A stretch of DNA of 5,617 nucleotides from an uncultured Synergistales bacterium (GTDB lineage Bacteria; Synergistota; Synergistia; Synergistales; Aminobacteriaceae): positions 1 to 5,617 of the forward strand of contig CAJOEQ010000212.1 in assembly GCA_905233515.1 (NCBI GenBank), read 5' to 3'. The notes below the pieces were generated by a model. The model worked only from the letters and a program-made list of their open reading frames with translations, was not told the DNA's origin and did not search any database. Both the position numbers and the translations under genes were made by a program. Positions 1 through 5,485 of the stretch are shown piece by piece. Position 1 is the stretch's first letter, and every line of letters starts with the position of its first letter.

Positions 1-222
1 ATCTGCGAAATTATTTACGTAATCCCAGACTCTTTTATTATTCGTGTGAAAGATGTGCGCTCCATATGAATGAACGTGAATCCCGTTTATATTTTCAGTA
101 TAAATATTTCCGCCTGTGTGTGAACGTTTCTCGACAACTATAACAGACTTTGAATGCTTTATTGCCTCATGAGCAAAAATTGAGCCGAATAACCCCGAAC
201 CTACTATTAAATAATCATACAT
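1..222 (-). CDS. glf: UDP-galactopyranose mutase, N-terminal 74 residues (partial at window edge)
   Basis: This flavoenzyme interconverts UDP-galactopyranose and UDP-galactofuranose, supplying galactofuranose for surface polysaccharides in the cytoplasm. The visible 74 residues begin MYDYLIVGSGLFGS, a beta strand followed by the FAD-binding GxGxxG loop (GSGLFG, residues 8-13). An acidic residue, E31, sits at the end of the second strand (VIVVEK), and TGGN (36-39) follows. The block HSYGAHIFHT (51-60) is the hallmark active-site segment of this family. The ATG at 222 is chosen because the frame stays open to the window edge; the other ATG, at 218, is out of frame and stops after a few codons. 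An AGGGG ribosome site lies at 236-240, with a rather long 13-base spacer. The gene is divergent from the binding-protein gene and no functional link between them is evident. Family identity is secure; the rest of the gene lies outside the window. Confidence 0.93.
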   Translation of the reverse strand, partial: MYDYLIVGSGLFGSIFAHEAIKHSKSVIVVEKRSHTGGNIYTENINGIHVHSYGAHIFHTNNKRVWDYVNNFAD

Positions 223-262
223 AAAAAAATTTATTCCCCTTGTAAAATAAATTACTCACAAA

Positions 263-291
263 ATTTTACTTGTATTAGAAGGCATTTGCAA
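263..291 (-). promoter_or_regulatory. Predicted sigma-70-type promoter of glf
   Basis: Read on the minus strand, a TTGCAA -35 box (286-291) is followed after exactly 17 bases by a TAAAAT -10 box (263-268). Both boxes are close to consensus and the spacing is ideal. The -10 box ends about 40 bases before the glf start codon at 222. This is pattern-based only; AT-rich DNA gives chance matches. Confidence 0.5.
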
Positions 292-315
292 GATTTCAGA
301 GTGAAAATCGATATT
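286..315 (+). promoter_or_regulatory. Weak candidate promoter for the substrate-binding protein gene
   Basis: TTGCAA at 286-291 is self-complementary, so it can also act as a -35 box on the plus strand. A GATATT -10-like box (310-315) lies 18 bases downstream, about 70 bases before the ATG at 389. An alternative -10, TATAGA at 344-349, is closer to the gene but has no good -35 at the right distance. One of these probably drives the gene, but the sequence does not decide which. Confidence 0.25.
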
Positions 316-388
316 TATATGCATTGCTAGATTTAAGATTCATTATAGAATTATTAAAAATTTTATCATAGAAGGCAGGTTAAAATTT

Positions 389-1378
389 ATGAAACGCTTT
401 ATCACGTCATTATTATTAGCATTTGTAGTGTCATCGCTTTTTGTAGTTCCGGCTCTAGCAAGTAAAGTTATGATGTACTCTTCAATGCAGGAAGATCAAC
501 TTGTTGCAATTAAACGAGGCTTTGAGGCGAAATATCCCGGAATAGTAATGGACTATTATTTTGCAGGAACTGGCCGAGTAATTACAAAAATTGCTACAGA
601 ACATCAAGCCGGCCAAGTAGCTGCTGACGTTATTTGGGTAGGAGATCCAGCGGATTATTTATCATTCAAGAAAGAAGGAATCTTGCAGAAATATTCTTCA
701 CCTGAAGCAAAAGCAATTGACTCAAAATTTATTGATCCAGACGGCTATTATACCGGCGCGCGTATGATGAACATGGGAATCGGTTATAATTCAGCACTCG
801 TGAAACCTGAAGAAGCCCCGCAGTCTTGGAAAGATTTATTAGATCTCAAATGGGAAGGTCAAATCGTTATGACTGATCCGTCAAGCGCAGGGACAACGAA
901 ATATTTTGTAGCTGCTTTGCTGGCAAATCCTGAATACGGAGAAGAGTATTTCAAGAAATTACGCGCTAACGGGTGCGAACTCGAGTCAGGTACTACAGCA
1001 ACACATAATCAAGTCGCAGCAAGTGCCTATCAAGTCGGAATAATGCTCGATTATGTATCACATAATTTAATGGCTCAAGGTTCACCGATCGGGTTTACTT
1101 ATTTGAAGAAGGATTTAATTTCTATTTTCTCACCGATTGGACTCGTAAAGGGCAGCCCTAACAATGAGAACGGCAAATTATTATATGATTTTATTTTGTC
1201 AAAAGAGGGTCAAGAAATTCTCATAGCTAATAATTTATTGTCAGTCCGCAATGATGTAGATCAAAAGGGAGTCAATGTTCAAGAAATCGCAAAATCAGCA
1301 ATGCAGGTTGATTTAAATGCACTCGCAGCAAATTCAAATAAGATTCTCGCCACGTTCGATAATATATTCAAGAAATAA
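389..1378 (+). CDS. Periplasmic ABC transporter substrate-binding protein, ferric-iron / sugar-phosphate type
   Basis: This 329-residue protein captures a ligand in the periplasm and hands it to the ABC importer encoded convergently next door. Residues 1-24 form a Sec signal peptide: MKR, a hydrophobic core, then PALA with cleavage likely before S25. No lipobox cysteine is present, so the protein is soluble, not a lipoprotein. The mature protein starts with the typical first strand KVMMYSSMQED. It then shows AGTGRV (59-64), ADVIWVGDPADY (79-90), GIGYNSALVKPEEAP (130-144), SWKDLLDLKWEGQI and DPSSAGTT (163-170), all family landmarks of the FbpA/AfuA/PhnS-like group. SGTTATHN (200-207) and MLDYVSHN (219-226) probably line the ligand cleft. 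Classic ferric-binding proteins carry an adjacent Tyr-Tyr pair in this last region; here it is D221-Y222, so iron as ligand is not assured. The start is supported by GAAGG at 371-375 and AGG at 377-379. Family assignment is strong, substrate is open. Confidence 0.9.
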   Translation: MKRFITSLLLAFVVSSLFVVPALASKVMMYSSMQEDQLVAIKRGFEAKYPGIVMDYYFAGTGRVITKIATEHQAGQVAADVIWVGDPADYLSFKKEGILQKYSSPEAKAIDSKFIDPDGYYTGARMMNMGIGYNSALVKPEEAPQSWKDLLDLKWEGQIVMTDPSSAGTTKYFVAALLANPEYGEEYFKKLRANGCELESGTTATHNQVAASAYQVGIMLDYVSHNLMAQGSPIGFTYLKKDLISIFSPIGLVKGSPNNENGKLLYDFILSKEGQEILIANNLLSVRNDVDQKGVNVQEIAKSAMQVDLNALAANSNKILATFDNIFKK

Positions 1379-1390
1379 ATAAAAATTTTT

Positions 1391-1423
1391 ACAGGGGTGT
1401 TATTGCGCGCCCCTGTTTTTTTT
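1391..1423 (+). terminator. Rho-independent terminator of the binding-protein gene, possibly bidirectional
   Basis: ACAGGGG (1391-1397) pairs with CCCCTGT (1410-1416). The stem can extend by three more pairs, two of them G-T wobbles, leaving a loop of about 6 bases. A run of eight T follows (1416-1423). It begins 12 bases after the stop codon of the binding-protein gene. The minus-strand operon ends at 1432, so the same hairpin sits just past its stop codon as well. On that strand the stem is followed by five A and then five T, a weaker tail, so two-way use is plausible but not certain. Confidence 0.85.
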
Positions 1424-1431
1424 GTGAAAAG

Positions 1432-1692
1432 CTAAAATCTTTGTCTTCTTGCACGTTCGGCCTCTGCTGCTTTATCTTCAGGTTTATACCAGCCAGCACC
1501 CGCAATATCTATACAGCATGACTCACCCGGTGCAAAAATTACTCTGTGAGGAGTCTGAATCTTTACTAACTGTTCACCCACTGGGACTAAATATTCCGTC
1601 TTGTCAGTGAGAAATATTCTTTTTTCGATATGAGTCCTGAAGCCTGAGTCCTTGCTCAATTTTATAGCGTTCCTCTGCGTTTTCCGGAATTG
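1432..1692 (-). CDS. C-terminal (TOBE) part of ABC transporter ATPase 2, displaced into another frame
   Basis: This frame is open from 1692 to the TAG at 1432 and continues the ATPase encoded upstream (1604-2509) after a one-step frame change. Its protein includes NAIKLSKDSGF, THIEKRIFLTDKTEYLVPV and KIQTPHRVIFAPGES. This is the beta-barrel TOBE domain that caps Fbp/Pot-type ATPases. It lines up with the TOBE domain of ATPase 1: RNAIKLSKDS against RPNDIIFDNNS, then EKRIFLTDKTEY against KRSVFLGSEYN. A charged tail ends the protein. A separate start is possible in principle at TTG 1659, with AGAGGAA at 1670-1676 in front of it. However, a free-standing TOBE fragment would be unusual and the SD match looks fortuitous. 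The whole gene, 1432-2509, would encode about 358 residues, matching the 357 of ATPase 1. Confidence 0.75.
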   Translation of the reverse strand, partial: QFRKTQRNAIKLSKDSGFRTHIEKRIFLTDKTEYLVPVGEQLVKIQTPHRVIFAPGESCCIDIAGAGWYKPEDKAAEAERARRQRF

Positions 1693-2509
1693 CTAAATTA
1701 ATAGCCTGCGAGTAATCATTTTTAGGGAAGACTCGGCCTTCTTTGATTTCAACGTTTATGAAAGTCGACTCGCCTAAAAAATTATGCACAAATCTTGAAT
1801 TAGGATATCTATATAAATTTTCGGGCGTATCAATCTGCATAATTTTGCCCATGTCGCACACCATCATTCTATCAGAAATTGCCATAGCCTCCGATTGATC
1901 ATGCGTTACAAATATAATCGTGAATCCAAATTGACGCTGTAACTCTTTTATTTCAAATCTCATAGTCTCGCGTAATTTCGGGTCAAGATTCGATAAAGGC
2001 TCATCAAGTAACATGACTTTAGGATTTGTAACTATTGCCCTTGCTAGAGCGATTCTTTGCTGCTGACCTCCTGACAACTCAGACGGATATAATTTTTCGA
2101 GTCCATCAAGTGAACAGTGTTTTAAAGCCTCCTTCACTCTTGCTGCGATTTCATTTTTTGAGACTTTGCGAATCTTTAACGGGAATGCTACATTGTCAAA
2201 AATATTCATGTGAGGCCATACCGCAAAAGCCTGAAATACCATCCCTAAATCTCGCTCTTCAGGTGGAATATATAAATTTCTTGCTTTACTCGACACAAGC
2301 CGCCCGCATAATTCGATCTCACCTTCTGATAAGTCTTCAAAGCCGGCAATCATTCTTAATGTCGTAGTCTTCCCGCAGCCTGAAGGCCCAAGAAATGAGA
2401 AGCATTCACCCTCTTTTATTTCGAGATTGAAATCATCAACAGCCGTAACAGTTCCCATAGTCCTAGTAGTAAATTTTTTTGTTACATGCCGCAAAATTAC
2501 TTGATTCAT
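1604..2509 (-). CDS. ABC transporter ATP-binding protein 2, nucleotide-binding domain (gene broken near 3' end)
   Basis: A cytoplasmic ATPase that powers the neighbouring permease. All catalytic elements are present: Walker A GPSGCGKTT (41-49), Q-loop Q93 in MVFQAFAVWPHM, signature LSGGQQQ (145-151), Walker B VMLLDEP (165-171), D-loop SNLD (173-176) and switch histidine H203 in FVTHDQ. The WPHM segment after the Q-loop is typical of ferric-type (FbpC/AfuC) and related organic-solute ATPases. After about residue 230 come the linker RYPNSRFVHNFLGESTFI and the start of the C-terminal regulatory domain, up to IPENAEE. From there this frame yields only a short unrelated tail (GLRLQDSYRKK...) and stops at 1604, while the family sequence resumes in the next frame (1692-1432). 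The ATG at 2509 follows the permease stop by 60 bases; AAAGGAG at 2523-2529 gives a 13-base spacer, slightly long. It is the last gene of the operon. If the break is real, the ATPase core could still fold but would lack its TOBE cap. Confidence 0.87.
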   Translation of the reverse strand: MNQVILRHVTKKFTTRTMGTVTAVDDFNLEIKEGECFSFLGPSGCGKTTTLRMIAGFEDLSEGEIELCGRLVSSKARNLYIPPEERDLGMVFQAFAVWPHMNIFDNVAFPLKIRKVSKNEIAARVKEALKHCSLDGLEKLYPSELSGGQQQRIALARAIVTNPKVMLLDEPLSNLDPKLRETMRFEIKELQRQFGFTIIFVTHDQSEAMAISDRMMVCDMGKIMQIDTPENLYRYPNSRFVHNFLGESTFINVEIKEGRVFPKNDYSQAINLAIPENAEERYKIEQGLRLQDSYRKKNISH

Positions 2510-2569
2510 TTATTTATTTATGCTCCTTTCATGTATATTTGCAAAAATTTTTCCCGGAAATTCCCGAAC

Positions 2570-2965
2570 TTATGCGCCTTTTCTGTCTTTAGTGATCCAT
2601 GTTACTATTGAGTTACAGATAATAATTATCACAATAGCAACTGACGCAAGAGCCGCCGCTTGAGGAATCATTCCCGCATCACGTAACGCAAAAATCTGCA
2701 CGCCCAGAGTCCTGCTATATGGGCCGTAAAGTAAAATCGACGTTGTTAACTCTCTCATTGCCGGTAAAAATATAAGAAAGAATCCTGACACCATAGCAGG
2801 CTTTATTAATGGCAGTGTAATATCTCTTAGTGATTCCGTGTGAGTCGCCCCGCATGCCCGTGAAGCCTCTTCAAGTGATGAGTTTACTTGCTGTAATGAC
2901 GCGCTTGCACTCTTCATTGAGAATGATAAATATCTCGCCATATAAGCTATTATATAGAGTAATAT
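2570..2965 (-). CDS. C-terminal part of the double permease, displaced into another frame
   Basis: This frame is open from 2965, just after a TGA at 2966-2968, to the TAA at 2570. It holds the end of the second permease lobe: LYIIAYMARYLSFSMKSA, then the cytoplasmic coupling loop with EEASRACGA and ITLPLIKP, then hydrophobic segments around MVSGFFLIFLPAM and ASVAIVIIIICNSIV. The EEAS...GA...LPL pattern is the EAA motif of importer permeases, which docks onto an ATPase. No ribosome site precedes the first ATG (2941), so this is not a separate gene but the tail of the permease begun at 4262. Losing it would remove the second EAA loop and the last transmembrane helices. The whole gene, 2570-4262, would encode about 563 residues, a usual length for fused FbpB-type permeases. 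Confidence 0.82.
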   Translation of the reverse strand: MLLYIIAYMARYLSFSMKSASASLQQVNSSLEEASRACGATHTESLRDITLPLIKPAMVSGFFLIFLPAMRELTTSILLYGPYSRTLGVQIFALRDAGMIPQAAALASVAIVIIIICNSIVTWITKDRKGA

Positions 2966-4262
2966 TCATTATTGAGCCTGACCACGACAAAATAACACCG
3001 ATTGCTAAGACAGTCCCGGGAATCGAATAAGGCAGAATTGAAAGTATTTCAAGTAAATTCTTCCCGCGCGGCTTAATTCGATTTATTACATATGCAATCA
3101 TTACGCCCAAGAACATACAAACGAGTCCGGCTGTTACTGACAAGAATAAAGAATTCTTTATAGAGTCAAGAGTCGCAGGTGAGGCAAAAACTTTTTCATA
3201 ATTGCTGAATGAGAAATTCTCCCACGTCAATGGCAGCCCGTAAGCTCTAACAAGTGCTACTAAGAAAATCATAAGAAAAGGCACTATAACAATTATTAAT
3301 AACGTCAAGCAAGCAAGAAATAACAACGGATATTTTGCACCGCGCAATTTTATGAGAGTCGGACGCATTGATTTGCCTTTGATGATGTCATAACTTCCTG
3401 AGCTTAAAACTTTTTTCTGAATAACAAGAGCTACAGCAACAACAGCTACTAACAAAATTGATAATGCCGTGCCTTGTCTGATTCCCTCAAAACTTCCGCC
3501 CGATCTGTTAATCAAAGCATAAATCATAGTAGGCAGTGTAAAAATATTTTTCGAGAATCCTAATATAGAAGGCACTCCGAAATGTGCGAGCGACGAAATT
3601 AGAATCAATAACGCTCCGGCTGAAATTGCAGGTTTAACGAGCGGTAATGTAATTTTCCAAATGACTTGAGATTGACGAGCTCCGGCGATTCGTGCTGACT
3701 CTTCTAGAGTCGGATCCATTCTTTCAAGCGCGCTGACTACCTGCATAAACACGAACGGGAAGTAATACGAACATTCTACAAATATAATTCCGCCTAAACT
3801 ATTTATATTTACCGGTGCTGTTCTTAAATGAAAAGTTGACATTAACCAGCGATTTATATAACCTGCACGACCTGAAAAAAGCAAATCCCACGCCATAGCT
3901 CCGAAAAAAGGCGGGAACATGTAAGGAATCGTAAATAATGCTCGCATGAAACCTTTTGCGGGAATGTCGCTCCGTCCAAGCAGCCACGCATAAAATAATC
4001 CCATAATTGTCCCGAATATAGTAACAGCTACTGCAATAATTATTGTATTACCCATAGCCTTTAAATTTTCAGGATCAAATATAACGCTCGTAAAAAGTGT
4101 TAAATCAAATTTTCCTTCATAGAAAAATGCATTATATATAATCATGAAAATGGGAATTACTACAATTACGAATAAAAGCGCGAAACTCAAAGCCGTCATA
4201 ATTCCGTCAAGTCCGAGTCTCTTACCTTCCATTGCTGCTAAGTCTGATTTTTGCTTGAACAT
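2871..4262 (-). CDS. Fused ABC importer permease, FbpB-like (gene broken before its last EAA loop)
   Basis: An inner-membrane channel made of two six-helix lobes in one chain. Lobe 1 starts with a helix around residues 22-43 (IMTALSFALLFVIVV...) and has TIPYMFPPFFGAMAW (111-125). Its EAA coupling loop is at 187-211, EESARIAGA ending in ITLPLVKP. Lobe 2 begins after the linker near residue 300 with LLFLACLTLLIIVIVPFLM, and shows LSILPYSIPGTVLAIGVIL (407-425), the usual core of the second lobe. The frame then runs past about Y437 into unrelated, charged sequence and stops at 2871, while the permease continues in the next frame (2965-2570). The start is set at ATG 4262, not the in-frame ATG at 4292. 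AGGAGG at 4272-4277 lies 9 bases before 4262, whereas 4292 falls inside the upstream ATPase gene. Only 4 bases separate the upstream stop from this start, suggesting translational coupling. Confidence 0.87.
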   Translation of the reverse strand: MFKQKSDLAAMEGKRLGLDGIMTALSFALLFVIVVIPIFMIIYNAFFYEGKFDLTLFTSVIFDPENLKAMGNTIIIAVAVTIFGTIMGLFYAWLLGRSDIPAKGFMRALFTIPYMFPPFFGAMAWDLLFSGRAGYINRWLMSTFHLRTAPVNINSLGGIIFVECSYYFPFVFMQVVSALERMDPTLEESARIAGARQSQVIWKITLPLVKPAISAGALLILISSLAHFGVPSILGFSKNIFTLPTMIYALINRSGGSFEGIRQGTALSILLVAVVAVALVIQKKVLSSGSYDIIKGKSMRPTLIKLRGAKYPLLFLACLTLLIIVIVPFLMIFLVALVRAYGLPLTWENFSFSNYEKVFASPATLDSIKNSLFLSVTAGLVCMFLGVMIAYVINRIKPRGKNLLEILSILPYSIPGTVLAIGVILSWSGSIMNITLYNSLYGEIFIILNEECKRVITASKLIT

Positions 4263-4266
4263 TTTT

Positions 4267-5340
4267 TTATGCCTCCTTTGTGTATGATTCATAGAAGACG
4301 GGATTTAAAAATTTCAGTCCGACATCTGCACCCTCTTGAATCATTCCCGCCCCGTCATCGAACGTACTGCGCTGGACTCTTATTTCTTGACCGTCAAAAT
4401 CTATAAACATGTTATATTCACTGCCTAGAAATACAGAGCGTTTGACTCTTCCGCGTATTTGTGAGTTATTATCGAAAATAATATCATTCGGCCTGACTCC
4501 CATATCGACGAGTGAGTCAAAATTTTCAGGGATTGAGTCATTATAAATAATTTTCTCGTTATCATGAAAGCACCATGAATTATTAATTTTTTTGAGAGTA
4601 AAGAAATTTGACACGCCTATAAACTCAAAAACGAATCTATTAGCCGGTCTCAAAATAATATCTTCATCAGTGCCGATTTGAGATAATGACCCGTCGGAGT
4701 TCATTATTGCCATTTTGTCGCATAATTGCAAAGAAGCCTCTTGATCGTGAGTGATATATAAAATTGTTGTGCCGATATTTTTCTGAATTTGACGAATCTC
4801 TATTAACATTTCTTCACGTAATTTAGCGTCAAGATTTGTTATAGGCTCATCCATTACAATAACTTCGTCGGAACTTACAAGAGCGCGGGCAATGGCGACT
4901 CTTTGCTGTTGACCTCCTGATAACTGACTCGGCAAATAAGGCGCGTAATCTCTCATTCTTACCTGTTCGAGTGCGTAAAGGGCTTTGCGTTCAATTTCTG
5001 AGCGGTCTAATCTTTGTTTCTTCATGGGATAAGCTACATTTTCAAAAACTGTCATGTGAGGCCATACCGCATAATCTTGAAAGACTACACCGACTCCGCG
5101 TCTTTCAGGGGGAATATTGATACGCTTTTCATGAGAAAACACGCAGCGATCACCGATATAAATTTCTCCAGTTGACGGGCGGTTTAAACCGAGCAAGCAT
5201 CGCATTAAAGTTGTCTTCCCGCACCCTGAAGGGCCAAGCAAGCACATAATTTGTGAGTCTTCAACATCGAGCGAGAAATTTTCTAGAATTATTTTATCGC
5301 CGTAAGCAAATGATATATTCTTGAAACTTATTCCTGCCAT
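4267..5340 (-). CDS. ABC transporter ATP-binding protein 1, ferric-iron / organic-solute type (intact)
   Basis: First gene of the operon, a 357-residue cytoplasmic ATPase. Y13 in SFAYGDK is the adenine-stacking A-loop residue. Then come Walker A GPSGCGKTT (36-44), Q-loop Q88 in VVFQDYAVWPHM, signature LSGGQQQ (140-146), Walker B VIVMDEP (160-166), D-loop TNLD (168-171) and switch histidine H198 in YITHDQ. The linker RPANRFVFEFIGVSNFF leads to a C-terminal TOBE domain with VRPNDI (282-287) and VKRSVFLG near residue 300. Nothing is missing or unusual in the catalytic set. The start at 5340 is supported by AGGAGG at 5352-5357 with an 11-base spacer. The last codons contain the ribosome site of the permease gene. 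The protein is clearly related to ATPase 2 but diverged, so the operon encodes two different ATPases for one double permease. Length and domain order match FbpC/AfuC/PotA relatives; the substrate cannot be read from the ATPase. Confidence 0.93.
   Translation of the reverse strand: MAGISFKNISFAYGDKIILENFSLDVEDSQIMCLLGPSGCGKTTLMRCLLGLNRPSTGEIYIGDRCVFSHEKRINIPPERRGVGVVFQDYAVWPHMTVFENVAYPMKKQRLDRSEIERKALYALEQVRMRDYAPYLPSQLSGGQQQRVAIARALVSSDEVIVMDEPITNLDAKLREEMLIEIRQIQKNIGTTILYITHDQEASLQLCDKMAIMNSDGSLSQIGTDEDIILRPANRFVFEFIGVSNFFTLKKINNSWCFHDNEKIIYNDSIPENFDSLVDMGVRPNDIIFDNNSQIRGRVKRSVFLGSEYNMFIDFDGQEIRVQRSTFDDGAGMIQEGADVGLKFLNPVFYESYTKEA
4272..4277 (-). promoter_or_regulatory. Ribosome binding site that fixes the permease start at 4262
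   Basis: A perfect AGGAGG (minus strand) sits inside the last codons of ATPase 1, 9 bases before ATG 4262. This spacing is ideal and rules against the upstream in-frame ATG at 4292. The arrangement couples permease translation to that of ATPase 1. Confidence 0.8.
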
Positions 5341-5363
5341 TAAAATTTTTGCCTCCTTAATTT

Positions 5364-5376
5364 AATAATAATTATT
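5364..5376. promoter_or_regulatory. Possible Fur-like operator in the ABC operon leader
   Basis: AATAAT-A-ATTATT is a perfect 6-1-6 palindrome. It matches the Fur half-site pattern (GATAAT-n-ATTATC) at all but the two outermost bases. It lies between the predicted -10 box and the ribosome site of ATPase 1, about 10-22 bases past the expected transcription start, where a repressor could block transcription. In such AT-rich DNA this could be chance, so it is a candidate only. Confidence 0.3.
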
Positions 5377-5392
5377 GCTGTGAAATAACAAG

Positions 5393-5422
5393 ATTATATA
5401 AAAGAAGTTGCGTAATCTTCAA
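5393..5422 (-). promoter_or_regulatory. Predicted sigma-70-type promoter of the ABC operon
   Basis: On the minus strand TTGAAG (5417-5422) is followed after 18 bases by a perfect TATAAT (5393-5398). Transcription would start near 5386, leaving a leader of about 45 bases before ATPase 1. This is the best promoter match in the window. Confidence 0.65.
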
Positions 5423-5432
5423 TATTTCTACA

Positions 5433-5441
5433 TGATATAAT
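5433..5441 (+). promoter_or_regulatory. Predicted extended -10 promoter of the terD-family gene
   Basis: TGATATAAT is an extended -10 element: TGn in front of a perfect TATAAT at 5436-5441. It lies about 45 bases before the start codon at 5486. No good -35 is visible at 16-18 bases, which extended -10 promoters can tolerate. Its upstream contact region overlaps the -35 box of the divergent operon promoter. Confidence 0.5.
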
Positions 5442-5485
5442 CACGAAATAAATTATTTATAAAGCATAAAAGGAGGCTTTTATTT

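Noticed and set aside
332..355. Short inverted repeat ATTC-n6-GAAT upstream of the binding protein as an operator
   Set aside because: Only four base pairs per arm in AT-rich DNA; poor match to the 6-1-6 Fur pattern.
1432..1659. Independent 75-residue protein starting at TTG 1659
   Set aside because: Its sequence is a TOBE domain continuing ATPase 2, and similarity extends upstream of the TTG. The SD-like AGAGGAA lies within coding sequence and is probably chance.
2035..2367. 110-codon open frame on the plus strand
   Set aside because: It lies antisense within the conserved nucleotide-binding domain of ATPase 2, and its protein has no recognisable pattern.
2551..2568. Imperfect direct repeat TTCCCGGAA / TTCCCGAA between permease and ATPase 2
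   Set aside because: Very short, within a 60-base gap, with no hairpin and T-run to support a terminator or operator.
1600..2970. Programmed ribosomal frameshifting at the two breaks
   Set aside because: The shift needed is the +1 sense, neither site shows a known slippery motif with a downstream stem, and two independent recoding sites in one operon are improbable.
2830..3030. 66-codon open frame on the plus strand across the permease frame break
   Set aside because: Antisense to permease coding sequence, with no ribosome site or family-like sequence.
3799..3987. 62-codon open frame on the minus strand
   Set aside because: Alternative frame inside the intact part of the permease, where the main frame has clear transmembrane segments.
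4263..4292. Upstream ATG at 4292 as permease start
   Set aside because: It overlaps the end of ATPase 1, lacks a ribosome site, and adds ten polar residues; ATG 4262 has a perfect AGGAGG at 9 bases.
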